A DNA stretch of 64,000 bases, taken from Ureibacillus sp. FSL W7-1570. Its GTDB lineage: Bacteria > Bacillota > Bacilli > Bacillales_A > Planococcaceae. Location: positions 1,488,001-1,552,000 of the forward strand of contig NZ_CP151979.1 of assembly GCF_038593265.1 (NCBI RefSeq), written 5' to 3'. Position 1 is the stretch's first letter. Every line of letters begins with the position of its first letter. Below the pieces are notes generated by a model, which had not been told where the DNA came from, did no database searches, and was given only the letters and a program-made list of their open reading frames with translations. A program made the translations under genes and the position numbers. This document shows, piece by piece, positions 19,067-27,394 of the stretch.

Positions 19067-20719
19067 CTAGCTTCTAGATAGGAAAAAGGAGAATTTGAGC
19101 CAACTCAAATTCTCCTTTTTCCATTTATCCCCATTATTTTTGGTTAGTTGATCTTTGTTGGCCGTGTATTTTCGTAAATTCACGGCCATTAAGGCAATGC
19201 CCATTTCATTTTCCACTTTCGATTTTCCTCGAACGGAAAATCGAGTGAAACGCAAATTAGCCTTCAAGAATCCAAAAACTGGTTCTACGTCTATTTTACG
19301 TTGACGGAAAATAGAACCAGCTTTTTCTTCTGAAAGCTTCGCTCTTACATATTCTTTTTGTTGTTCCCATTTTTCATTCACCATGACCTTTCGGTGATTG
19401 CCTTCCTTTGCTTTTGTGCATGATGAACGAAATGGACATCCTGAACAGTTTTCACATTCATAGATTTTCAATTCTCGTTTGAAACCAGTCTTATCTGTAC
19501 GTACAGAACGATAACGGAAGGTTACTCGCTGCTGATTTGGACAAATGTAGGTATCACTTTCTTCGTCGTACATCCAATTGTCTGGATGAAATGGATTTTG
19601 TTTATATTTCTTCTTTTGTTCTTTCTCATACATGGTATATGGAATGAGTGCCTCACATTTTCGATTCGAAAGGATGTCTTCATAGTTTTGTTCACTACCA
19701 TAACCAGCATCTGCGACAATATATTTTGGCAATGGAAAATAATGCTTCTCAATCTCATTCAAGAACGGAATCAATGTACGTGTATCAGTAGGATTTGGAA
19801 AGATGCTATAAGCTAGTGCGTATTGACCTTCTGTTGCGATTTGTACGTTGTATCCAGCCTTCAATTGACCGTTTTTCATATAGTCGTCTTTCATTCGCAT
19901 GAACGTCGCATCTAAGTCTGTTTTGGAATAACTATTCCGTTCACCCAAGATTTCGAAGTCTTTTTGATACTTTTGTTTACGTAAAATCAAGTCAATCAAC
20001 TGTTTGTACACTCGCTTCGGATATTTCCGTTCGCTTCTTAATGCTTTTCGTTCTGTGGCATCGGGCGATGCTTCTATCTTTTGGTCATATTCCGTAATCA
20101 CTTCATCGACTTGTTGCACCATTTGAGCGAGTTCTTCAACGGACAGTTCTCCCTCATTTTCCCGCTCCATTTCAGGGATGATTTCCTTCTCTAACAGTTC
20201 GTTGTAGAGCTGATTGGATTTTTCAATTAAGCTTTGGTTGTATTTTTCAATGGATTTCTTCCATACGAAAGTAAATTTATTGGCATTCGCTTCAATCTTC
20301 GTACCATCGATAAAAATGGCTTCTTGATCGATTAACTTTTCTTCCACCAGTTGGCAACGGAATTGGACAAAACATTGACGAATTAATTCTTTTACTTCCG
20401 GATGCACACGAAAACGATTGATCGTCCGATAACTTGGTTCATATCCTTGTGCCAACCACATCATTCGTATACTGTCCTTTAATAGCGCTTCAATTTTTCG
20501 ACCTGAAAAGACAGACTGCGAATAGGCACACAAAATAATTTTTAGCATCATGCGTGGATGATAAGCAGGACAACCTGTATTTCGAAGAAACGGCTGGAAG
20601 GCTTCATCTGGAATACTTTCAACTAAATGGTGAATGTGGAAGGCAATATCATTTTCTTGTAATTTTATTTCTAAATCTAGAGGCAAAACTAATTGATTCA
20701 TGTTATAATATTTGAACAT
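19067..20719 (-). CDS. IS1182-family transposase, intact
   Basis: This 550-residue transposase has an N-terminal DUF772 region (IPDEAFQPFLRNTGCPAYHP split by PRMMLKIIL), a central Glu-rich insertion (LEKEIIPEMERENEGELS) and a DDE core (AIFIDGTKIEAN, VADAGYGSEQNYE). A cysteine-rich ICPNQQ...CENCSGCPFRSSC region precedes the last catalytic block FGFLKANLRFTRF. The first ATG (20719) follows GAAGGG at a good distance. The last codons overlap a perfect palindrome, so transcription probably ends inside the gene's tail. Residue differences (QSLIEKS, IEASPD, NEIEKH) set it apart from copies 1 and 3. Confidence 0.92.
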   Translation of the reverse strand: MFKYYNMNQLVLPLDLEIKLQENDIAFHIHHLVESIPDEAFQPFLRNTGCPAYHPRMMLKIILCAYSQSVFSGRKIEALLKDSIRMMWLAQGYEPSYRTINRFRVHPEVKELIRQCFVQFRCQLVEEKLIDQEAIFIDGTKIEANANKFTFVWKKSIEKYNQSLIEKSNQLYNELLEKEIIPEMERENEGELSVEELAQMVQQVDEVITEYDQKIEASPDATERKALRSERKYPKRVYKQLIDLILRKQKYQKDFEILGERNSYSKTDLDATFMRMKDDYMKNGQLKAGYNVQIATEGQYALAYSIFPNPTDTRTLIPFLNEIEKHYFPLPKYIVADAGYGSEQNYEDILSNRKCEALIPYTMYEKEQKKKYKQNPFHPDNWMYDEESDTYICPNQQRVTFRYRSVRTDKTGFKRELKIYECENCSGCPFRSSCTKAKEGNHRKVMVNEKWEQQKEYVRAKLSEEKAGSIFRQRKIDVEPVFGFLKANLRFTRFSVRGKSKVENEMGIALMAVNLRKYTANKDQLTKNNGDKWKKENLSWLKFSFFLSRS

Positions 20720-20803
20720 AAGGACCCTTCTTTCTGTTAGGTTTTGTGTGCTAACTTAATTTTAACAGAAGAGGTCCTTATTTTTTATTGAAAAAATGAA
20801 AAA

Positions 20804-20840
20804 CAGCCCATGAAATTTTGGAATGAAATTTCATGGGCTG
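20804..20840. repeat. 37-bp palindrome of IS1182 copy 2, centre inverted
   Basis: The arms are the same as at 10181-10217, but the 7-base centre reads tggaatg, the reverse complement of cattcca in copies 1 and 3. The whole unit is thus an exact inversion of copy 1. Confidence 0.9.
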
Positions 20841-21123
20841 TTTCCATTTTAGAGGGGGTTTTGTCCCAGCCTCTTCTTTTAAAACTCTTTTTAATAAAAA
20901 TCTAATTTTGCAAAACTCTCAAAATTAGATTATCTCTCAAAAAATCTTCTATTAATTAGTTCTTAAACATACAAAAAGACCGTCAAAGTGACGATCTCAT
21001 AGTATCCCATTTCCTTCTTTCTATTTATTTATTACTAAAATCTATCTCATAATACCTTTGGGAAGTCTAAAATTTTTTTGATTGATTCAATAAGATTTTT
21101 CCCATTGTTCATGTAACTTGTTT

Positions 21124-21900
21124 TTATAGTATATCCATCCATACTTTAATAGCTGTACCGATAATGAGAATCGCTAGAATCCACTTCAAAATAGAAGTGT
21201 TCATTTTTTTACCAACCTTCACTCCTAAAGGTGAAGCAATGATACTTGCGACAATCATAATAATGGCTGGCAAGTAATCTACTTGCCCTGTTGATAGTTT
21301 CCCTACTGCACTTCCTATCGATGAAATAAACGTAACAGCTAAACTTGTTGCAATGGTCATGCGAGTTGGTATTTTTAATACGACAAGCATTATCGGTACA
21401 AGGAGGAAACCACCGGCTGCTCCAACAATCCCTGAACCAATTCCCACTATGAGAGATAAAATCGTTGCAAGTAGTTTATTGAAAGTGACTTGTTCTAACG
21501 GGATATCATCAATTTGCTTCTTTGGAATAAACATCATAATTCCGGCGATTAACGCCAAGATTCCGTATACAATGTTAACACCTTGTTCCGAAAAATAGGA
21601 TGAACCAAAACTTCCGATGATACTTCCTATTAAAATTCCACTTCCCATATAGAAAATAAGGGATTTATTTAAAAAGTTACCTTTTCGATATGCCCAAACA
21701 CCAGCAAGAGAAGCAAAGAATACTTGTACAGCACTTATCCCAGATACCTCATGAGCTGTAAATGCGGTAAAGCCTAATAAAGAAGGGATATACAAAAGCA
21801 TTGGATATTTAATAATCGATCCACCAATTCCAACCATCCCTGAGATAAATGACCCAACAAATCCTATTGCAAATATGGTTAGAATCCAAGCAATGTCCAT
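21124..21900 (-). CDS. yrkJ: TauE/SafE-family sulfite or organosulfur exporter (YrkJ-like)
   Basis: This is a membrane transporter of 258 residues with about eight hydrophobic segments and the internal duplication of the TauE/SafE (DUF81) family. Glycine-rich [15 protein letters not shown] and [16 protein letters not shown] mark the two halves. I chose the ATG at 21900, with GAAAGG upstream, over an in-frame start 16 codons earlier. It is the last gene of the sulfur operon and would export sulfite or a related sulfur oxyanion made during persulfide detoxification; the substrate is inferred from family and context. Confidence 0.85.
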   Translation of the reverse strand: MDIAWILTIFAIGFVGSFISGMVGIGGSIIKYPMLLYIPSLLGFTAFTAHEVSGISAVQVFFASLAGVWAYRKGNFLNKSLIFYMGSGILIGSIIGSFGSSYFSEQGVNIVYGILALIAGIMMFIPKKQIDDIPLEQVTFNKLLATILSLIVGIGSGIVGAAGGFLLVPIMLVVLKIPTRMTIATSLAVTFISSIGSAVGKLSTGQVDYLPAIIMIVASIIASPLGVKVGKKMNTSILKWILAILIIGTAIKVWMDIL

Positions 21901-21968
21901 GTTGATACCTTCTTTCCAGAAGAGGTGACACCCTCTCCCGAATGTCACCTCTCCTCTTTATCGATTCG

Positions 21969-22196
21969 TTATCCCTTTTTAATAATGAATTTGATTACAT
22001 CCGCTTCAATCGATTGATCTAATATTTCATGTCCACTTGATTTAGCCCAAGCAGGAAAGTCAGATAGTGCGCCTTTGTCTGTCACATGCACTTCTAACAC
22101 TTGACCTGTCGCTAACGTATCCATTGCTTTTTTTGCCCGTACAATCGGGAGTGGACAAGATAATCCTTTTGCATCTAACACTTGATTGACTTCCAT
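21969..22196 (-). CDS. yrkI: TusA-family sulfur carrier protein (YrkI-like)
   Basis: This is a 75-residue TusA/SirA fold protein. The catalytic cysteine sits in GLSCPLPIVRAKKAM near residue 15, which carries persulfide between sulfurtransferases. Length and CPxP motif fit the family exactly. It lies between the MBL-rhodanese gene and the exporter on the same strand, with an AGGAGC-like site. It should accept sulfur from the rhodanese or DsrE-like partners encoded upstream. Confidence 0.88.
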   Translation of the reverse strand: MEVNQVLDAKGLSCPLPIVRAKKAMDTLATGQVLEVHVTDKGALSDFPAWAKSSGHEILDQSIEADVIKFIIKKG

Positions 22197-22263
22197 TTCA
22201 AACGCTCCTTTTTAATTCTCATTAAAAAGGGGGAGTTTATCATTCTCCCCACCTGTTTCATAA

Positions 22264-23391
22264 TTAACGTACCGCACAACGGTTTGGACCGATTTCCATT
22301 TCCATTTGTTCTTCTTCGTCTGGTGTCAATTTCCCCATATTTACTTGACGAATTTCTTGGTATGCATTTGGTTGTGGTGGCAAGTTTTCTGTTACTGTCT
22401 TACGGAATTCTTCTTCACTTTCAATATTTAAACCATGGTTTTCCGCAAATAGATTCCCTAAACGTTTTGCAACTGTTCCATCTTCATTCAACTCATCAAT
22501 AATCATGAAGTGTGCAGGCAATACAATTAAATCTTCCGCTAACTCACGATAACGGCGATAAAGCGTTTCACGAAGATCGCCTACCCAATCCTCAGCACGT
22601 CCTGCTAAGTCAGGTCGACCGATGGAATCAATGAATAAAATATCTCCTGTTAATAAATACTTGTTATCTACGATGAAGGAAGTTGAACCAATTGTATGAC
22701 CTGGTGAATACAGAGCGCCTACTTCAATTTTGGAATTCCCAACCTTCACTGTTAAACCATCTTCCAATGGATTATATTCATAAACCACCTCATCTGCATC
22801 TTTTGGTGGTAAATAATATTTCGCCCCTGTTTCCTTTGCAATATGGCGTCCTCCGGAGATGTGGTCCGCATGTAAGTGTGTATCAAATACGTGGGTAATT
22901 TCCACATTTTTTTCTTTCGCAAAGTTGATGAACACATCTTTAAAACGAACTGCGTCAATAATGGCAGCTTCACCATCAGAAATGACCATATAAGATAAGC
23001 AGCCTTTCCCTAGACGAACAAATTGATACAGTTCACCTCCATTAGTCAAATCACCTACTTTAATTGGCTCGAGGTAAGAGCTCCAAGCTTTCATACCCCC
23101 CTCAAGGTAGTACACATCGTATCCTGCATCTGAAAGCATTTCCGCAACCATGACAGAAGAGCCCTCTTTCGCACAAACAACTAAAATATCTTGATCGGAC
23201 GGTAATTTTGGAAGAATTTTTTCCACACCATCTAATAATTCAAAGTAAGGCACATTTAAATATTCAAATCGGTGTCCTTCAATTTTCCAATCTTCAAAAT
23301 TATCTCTGTTTCGTACATCTAAAATAAATAATGGTTGATTTTCGATTACTTTACGAGCTACTTGTGCTGATGTCATTTTTTGAACTGCCAT
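22264..23391 (-). CDS. yrkH: Rhodanese plus metallo-beta-lactamase hydrolase, persulfide dioxygenase-like (YrkH-like)
   Basis: The 375-residue protein has an N-terminal rhodanese domain (about 1-110, with [12 protein letters not shown] and the active-loop cysteine in VVCAKEGSS). A metallo-beta-lactamase domain follows (about 125-340), with metal motif [14 protein letters not shown], then SPGHTIGS and [17 protein letters not shown], as in ETHE1/CstB-type persulfide dioxygenases. The start is ATG 23391 behind GGGGGTAAG; an upstream in-frame start has no such site. Rhodanese-first order differs from Staphylococcus CstB and matches B. subtilis YrkH. It probably oxidises low-molecular-weight persulfide to sulfite or transfers its sulfur. 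Confidence 0.85.
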   Translation of the reverse strand: MAVQKMTSAQVARKVIENQPLFILDVRNRDNFEDWKIEGHRFEYLNVPYFELLDGVEKILPKLPSDQDILVVCAKEGSSVMVAEMLSDAGYDVYYLEGGMKAWSSYLEPIKVGDLTNGGELYQFVRLGKGCLSYMVISDGEAAIIDAVRFKDVFINFAKEKNVEITHVFDTHLHADHISGGRHIAKETGAKYYLPPKDADEVVYEYNPLEDGLTVKVGNSKIEVGALYSPGHTIGSTSFIVDNKYLLTGDILFIDSIGRPDLAGRAEDWVGDLRETLYRRYRELAEDLIVLPAHFMIIDELNEDGTVAKRLGNLFAENHGLNIESEEEFRKTVTENLPPQPNAYQEIRQVNMGKLTPDEEEQMEMEIGPNRCAVR

Positions 23392-23475
23392 TCCACTTAC
23401 CCCCTGCAGGTATATTTTTGTGATATGAAGTGGAAGAGTAATCCTTTCCACTAAAGAATGGAATAAAACAAATGA

Positions 23476-23871
23476 TTAAAACGTTAATGTTGGTGCAGCA
23501 TCTTTTGCAAACTCAAGGAATGTAACTGCGCCACCTACATCAATTCCATCAATAAAGTCTTCTTTCGTTAAATTCATAACATCCATTGTCATTTGACAAG
23601 CGATTAATTTTACTCCCATCTCTTTTGCCATTTCTACTAATTCCGGAATACTTGGAACATTTGCTTTCGCAAATCCTTCTGCATAATGTTCTTTTCCTTC
23701 TGGAAGTGGCAATTGTTTCATCGCTTCTTTATGAATCAAGTTCAGACCCTCAAATGTAAAGAAGATTGCTACTTCTTTCTCTGTAGCAGCTGCTGCCGTT
23801 GCGATATTAAATACCTTATATGCATCAAATAATCCACCATTACTTGCAATAATTGCAACTTTATTAGACAT
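23476..23871 (-). CDS. yrkE: DsrE/DsrF/DrsH-like sulfur-relay protein (YrkE-like)
   Basis: The 131-residue DsrE-family protein begins KVAIIASNGGLFDAYKVFNIA and ends DGIDVGGAVTFLEFAKDA. A likely functional cysteine lies in KLIACQMTMDVM near residue 96. Such proteins bind or pass persulfide sulfur with TusA and rhodanese partners. It is 19 bp from yrkF and has GGAGGG just upstream of its ATG, so the two are cotranscribed. Confidence 0.87.
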   Translation of the reverse strand: MSNKVAIIASNGGLFDAYKVFNIATAAAATEKEVAIFFTFEGLNLIHKEAMKQLPLPEGKEHYAEGFAKANVPSIPELVEMAKEMGVKLIACQMTMDVMNLTKEDFIDGIDVGGAVTFLEFAKDAAPTLTF

Positions 23872-23890
23872 TTTTCAAACCCCTCCGAAT

Positions 23891-24451
23891 TTATAATTTT
23901 TTTATTAAATCGCCTTTCCAAGCACTCATTCCTGGTAAGACGTTATAAACTTTTGTAAAACCTTTTTCTACTAATTTTTGAGCAGCTAAATCACTGCGTG
24001 TACCTGTTCGACAAATGACATAGATTTCCTTGTCTTTGTCTAATTCATCTAAACGGTCTTCTAATTCCCCCATTGGAATGGATATGGAACCTTCAATATG
24101 ACCAAAAGCGTATTCCGCTTCTTCTCGAACATCTAGAAGAATTCCGCCATTTTTCACTCGACTCAGAACTTCATCATTCGAGATTGTATGTTCAAATTTC
24201 TTTTCAACAACTTGCTCATTACATTTACGAATGTAATGAAACAGCACGCCATTTTCTTCAAACATACCGATATATTGATGTCCAACACTGTCACACCATG
24301 CTTTTAAGTCGGCAATTGAACCTTTATCGGTCGCTTTCACTTCTAATACTTGGCCTTCCTCGATACCTTCCATTGCCTTTTTCGTCTTCACAATCGGCAT
24401 TGGACATGAAAGCCCCGTACAATCTAACTGTACATGTGCCTTTATCGACAT
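23891..24451 (-). CDS. yrkF: TusA-rhodanese fusion protein (YrkF-like)
   Basis: The 186-residue protein joins a TusA domain (residues 1-76, cysteine in GLSCPMPIVKTKKAM) to a rhodanese domain (about 88-186). The rhodanese has GGILLDVREEAEYAFGHI and the active loop VICRTGTRSD. It is the first gene of the operon, with GGAGG eight bases before the ATG. A CstR-like palindrome lies immediately upstream of that site (24464-24483). It likely takes persulfide sulfur from donors and hands it to YrkE, YrkI or YrkH. Confidence 0.88.
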   Translation of the reverse strand: MSIKAHVQLDCTGLSCPMPIVKTKKAMEGIEEGQVLEVKATDKGSIADLKAWCDSVGHQYIGMFEENGVLFHYIRKCNEQVVEKKFEHTISNDEVLSRVKNGGILLDVREEAEYAFGHIEGSISIPMGELEDRLDELDKDKEIYVICRTGTRSDLAAQKLVEKGFTKVYNVLPGMSAWKGDLIKKL

Positions 24452-24463
24452 CTCAAAACCTCC

Positions 24464-24483
24464 AAATACCTAATAGGGTATTT
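24464..24483 (-). promoter_or_regulatory. Second CstR-like operator, next to the yrkF ribosome site
   Basis: An inverted repeat AAATACC...GGTATTT with a 6-base AT-rich centre sits just upstream of the GGAGG of yrkF. It resembles the ATACC(C)..GGGTAT operator core of CsoR/CstR-type repressors and the site at 24712-24729. Binding here could block elongation or a weaker internal promoter. Confidence 0.6.
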
Positions 24484-24590
24484 TATTTTAGAAAAATTTT
24501 TTGTTGAATATAAAATCAAAAATTTGCCGTCATGGAATCTTTTTTCTTCATGTATGGATAAATATTTTATTACAGAAATTGTTTTTTCTT

Positions 24591-24650
24591 CTAATTTTGA
24601 ATAGAACTCCAACACAAATTAGAGCAAAACTTGAATTGACAGCAATACAT
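24591..24650 (-). CDS. Possible Cys-rich leader peptide ahead of the sulfur operon
   Basis: A 19-codon frame in the leader of the yrk operon reads MYCCQFKFCSNLCWSSIQN, with four cysteine codons. A consensus AAAGGAGG lies at about 24675-24682, 24 bp before this ATG. In the same frame six codons earlier, an ATC sits at the ideal distance from that site. Either initiation is non-canonical (ATC), or this is a decayed gene start. There is no clear terminator between this frame and yrkF. Function is speculative. Confidence 0.25.
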   Translation of the reverse strand: MYCCQFKFCSNLCWSSIQN

Positions 24651-24707
24651 TATCTTAAGATAGATGATTTGAAACCTCCTTTTCCCTTTCTTTGTTACTC
24701 TAACGAT

Positions 24708-24736
24708 ATCATATACCCATTAGGGTATAATGTCAA
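24708..24736 (-). promoter_or_regulatory. Promoter of the yrkFEHIJ operon
   Basis: On the minus strand TTGACA (24736-24731) and TATGAT (24713-24708) are separated by exactly 17 bp, a near-consensus vegetative promoter. Transcription would start near 24700, giving a leader of about 250 nt before yrkF. Confidence 0.82.
24712..24729. promoter_or_regulatory. CstR/CsoR-type operator inside the promoter spacer
   Basis: The perfect inverted repeat TATACCC-4-GGGTATA fills the spacer between the -35 and -10 of the operon promoter. Its form matches the operators bound by the persulfide-sensing CstR repressors, so repression in the absence of sulfane sulfur is the expected control. No CstR-type gene (yrkD equivalent) is present in the window. 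Confidence 0.72.
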
Positions 24737-24743
24737 CGCTTAA

Positions 24744-25000
24744 ATATTATTTTTACTGTTTTTAAAAGATTAACTAAAATTTCCAATACTTTTGTACAAT
24801 TCCGTAAAGGAAATGTAGCCCTTAAAAGAAGGGAATTCTCTATTCAAGTCGTAAAATTGTTGATGGTAATTAATTTTTGTAGTGTTTGGCAATTAAGGTT
24901 ATGCATAAATTTTTGCATATTTGACGCTTTACATGGTGGTGGGCATGATAGGCTACTTTGCCTTGCAAAGTCCAAATATAATTATGGCTTGCCCCCTTTG
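24744..25000. other. AT-rich intergenic DNA, possible decayed IS ends
   Basis: This stretch holds TTTGGCAATTAAGG and ATGCATAAATTTTTGCAT motifs reminiscent of IS21 sub-terminal repeats, but no paired end or coding frame that I can support. It forms the left flank of IS21-F and does not match the right flank. Confidence 0.35.
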
Positions 25001-25434
25001 TGTAACCGTCAAGTAGAATTAAACAATTTTCCACAAATAATTTTAAACAGTTTTCTACAATTAAGATTCAACAGTTTGCTAAATTAAAATAATACCTTTC
25101 TGTATTTCATACGAATGCTATCCGTTTCGTTATCGAAAGTGATAATTTCACTCCTATGTAATAAACGGTCAAGTATAGCTGTTGTTAAAGTAGGATCACC
25201 AAGAAATTTTCCCCATTCATTTGGCCCTTTATTAGAGGTTAGAATGAATGCTGCTTTATCATATAAATCATAGATAAACTGGAAAAATAGATTGGCTTCC
25301 TGAGTCTCGTAAGTCATGTACATGACATCATCAATAATAATTAAATCCGAAGCTATAATACGTTTGTAGCGTATTTTAGATTTATTGATATATTCTTTTG
25401 TTTTTAAAATATACATAAGCTGATTCATGGAGAC

Positions 25435-25456
25435 AAAGGATACTTTGTATCCTCTC
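25435..25456. repeat. Palindromic target duplication of the IS1182-like element (left copy)
   Basis: A 21-22 bp sequence is repeated exactly at 26994-27015. It contains the inverted repeat AGGATAC-TTT-GTATCCT. In the undisturbed istB this would be a single palindrome, so the element has duplicated a hairpin-forming target. Confidence 0.9.
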
Positions 25457-26993
25457 AGCTTGTAGACAAAGTCCCTAACTAGGGGCCAAATCTACAGGCT
25501 TTTTTGTATAATAGGGATAGAATTCTTGGTTAACGGGGGAAATTTAGGATGTTATCGAAGCGTACTGACAATAATCGAAATCAATTGGAAATGGTGGCTC
25601 TTGATCAATTGGTTCCAGAAGATCATTTGGTAAGGAAGATTGAACAAGCCATAGACTTTGATTTTATTTACGATCTTGTCAAAGATACCTATTGCCTAGA
25701 TAACGGAAGGCCTAGTATTGATCCTGTTGTGCTCATTAAAATGGTCTTTGTGCAGTATTTATTTGGTATTCGATCCATGCGTCAAACGATCAAAGAAATT
25801 GAAACCAACGTGGCGTATCGATGGTTCTTAGGATATGGTTTCACAGAGAAAATTCCTCATTTTTCAACGTTCGGCAAGAATTATGTTCGTCGTTTTCAAG
25901 GTACTGATTTATTTGAACAGATTTTTTATCGTATTTTAAAAGAAGCGATGAATAAAGGATTAGTGGATGCATCTGTTGCCTTTATTGATTCAACACATGT
26001 CAAAGCGAGCGCCAATAAAAAGAAGTTCGATAAGAAAATTGTCCGGGCAGAAACAAAAAGCTATCAAGCGCAATTAGAGTTAGAGATTAACCAAGACCGT
26101 GAAAACCATGGAAAAAAGCCCTTTCCCCCGAAAGAGAATGAAGAAACCAAGGAAATAAAGGTCAGTACAACCGATCCTGATAGTGGCTATTACGTAAAAG
26201 ATGAACGGGAAAAGATGTTTGCCTATTCTTTTCATACCGCCTGTGATGCAAAAGGCTTTGTCTTAGCTACCAAGGTAACGGGAGCGAATATTCATGATAG
26301 TCAGGTGTTTGGTCAATTACTCGAACAAGTCATCGAAAAAGTAGGCAAACCAACTGCAGTAGCCGTAGATGCCGGATACAAAACCCCAGCGAATGCGAAA
26401 AGTCTATTGGATAAAGAGATTCGTCCAGTCATGCCATATACAAGGCCTAGAACAAAGGACGGTTTCTTTAAAAAGTATGAATATGTATACGATGAGCATT
26501 ATGATTGTTATATCTGCCCAAACAACCAAACTCTTGAATACCGAACAACAACAAGAGAAGGATATCGACAGTACGCTTCGAAACCGGAAATATGTAAAAC
26601 GTGCCCATTTTTAGAAAAGTGTACCCAAAGTAAAGATCACACTAAATTTATTCATCGCCACATTTGGGAGCACTATGTGGAAGAAGTCGACCACTTAAGA
26701 CATACAGAAATCAATAGAAATATATATGATAAGCGCAAAGAAACGATTGAACGGGTCTTTGCCGATGGAAAAGAGAAGCATGGCATGCGATGGACAACTC
26801 TACGAGGACTGGAAAAATTGTCCATGCAGGCGATGCTTACTTTCGCTGCCATGAACTTAAAGAAAATGGCAAACTGGACATGGAAAAGACCATGTCCAGC
26901 CTAAATAAGAGAAGAATCTTAGAAAATGATGAGCAAAAAAAGACAAACCCCAACTCAAATGAAACATTTGAGTTGGGGTTTGTCGACAGTCTG
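25456..26993 (+). mobile_element. IS1182-like element inserted in istB of IS21-F
   Basis: The element is about 1538 bp. The left end CAGCTTGTAGACAAAG and inverted right end CAGACTGTCGACAAAC are imperfect terminal repeats. Near the right end, CCCCAACTCAAATG and its inverse form a strong hairpin (26949-26978), likely a terminator for the transposase gene. Its transposase differs from that of the three 1822-bp IS1182 copies. Confidence 0.87.
25549..26904 (+). CDS. IS1182-family transposase, 451 residues
   Basis: This DDE transposase has an N-terminal DUF772 domain (RPSIDPVVLIKMVFVQYLFG). Its DDE_Tnp_1 core shows VAFIDSTHVKASANK, AVAVDAGYKTPANA and KETIERVFADGKEKHGMRWT. A zinc-binding-like ICPNNQ...CKTCPFLEKC segment lies between the second and third catalytic regions. 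ATG 25549 is 451 codons from the stop, the normal length, and follows a GGGG-type site. It is intact and possibly active. Confidence 0.92.
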   Translation: MLSKRTDNNRNQLEMVALDQLVPEDHLVRKIEQAIDFDFIYDLVKDTYCLDNGRPSIDPVVLIKMVFVQYLFGIRSMRQTIKEIETNVAYRWFLGYGFTEKIPHFSTFGKNYVRRFQGTDLFEQIFYRILKEAMNKGLVDASVAFIDSTHVKASANKKKFDKKIVRAETKSYQAQLELEINQDRENHGKKPFPPKENEETKEIKVSTTDPDSGYYVKDEREKMFAYSFHTACDAKGFVLATKVTGANIHDSQVFGQLLEQVIEKVGKPTAVAVDAGYKTPANAKSLLDKEIRPVMPYTRPRTKDGFFKKYEYVYDEHYDCYICPNNQTLEYRTTTREGYRQYASKPEICKTCPFLEKCTQSKDHTKFIHRHIWEHYVEEVDHLRHTEINRNIYDKRKETIERVFADGKEKHGMRWTTLRGLEKLSMQAMLTFAAMNLKKMANWTWKRPCPA

Positions 26994-27394
26994 AAAGGAT
27001 ACTTTGTATCCTCTCTCCACAGCGTGTATTCCTAATGCAACGGATAAATGTGTTTTTCCTGCTCCTGTTGGTCCCATCAAAATTAAAGTAAAAAATTCTT
27101 CAATCCAATTCAGTTCTTTTAATACATTTAGTTGTTTTTCACCAAGAGCTGTTTGTTCCTTCAAATCATAGGTATCAAACGTCAATATTTCTGGGAACTC
27201 TGCCCATTTCATTAATCTCTCATTATTTTTCTGCTCTCTACATCGCATCTCATAGCTTAAGATTTCATAAACCAGTTCATGATATGTCCAATTCTTTGCT
27301 TCAGCTTCACGGAGTAAATTCGGTAATTCTTTAGCCGTCTCAGCGAGGCGCAAGGTACGACATTTATCTTGTAAAATTTCATAGGGATGATGAT

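Larger units (their letters stand above)
19052..20873 (-). mobile_element. IS1182-family element, copy 2, uninterrupted
   Basis: The 1822-bp element has ends GAGGCTGGGACAAAAC and GTTTTGTCCCAGCCTC and serves as the reference for copies 1 and 3. It contains the palindrome overlapping the 3' end of the transposase gene (about 19082-19122), a hairpin upstream of the start codon (20719-20785) and the 37-bp palindrome near the right end, here with inverted centre. No flanking duplication is seen. Confidence 0.92.

Noticed and set aside
24857-25087. A 76-codon frame in the left flank of IS21-F
   Set aside because: It runs across the IS terminus into its repeats and has no ribosome site; unlikely to be a gene.
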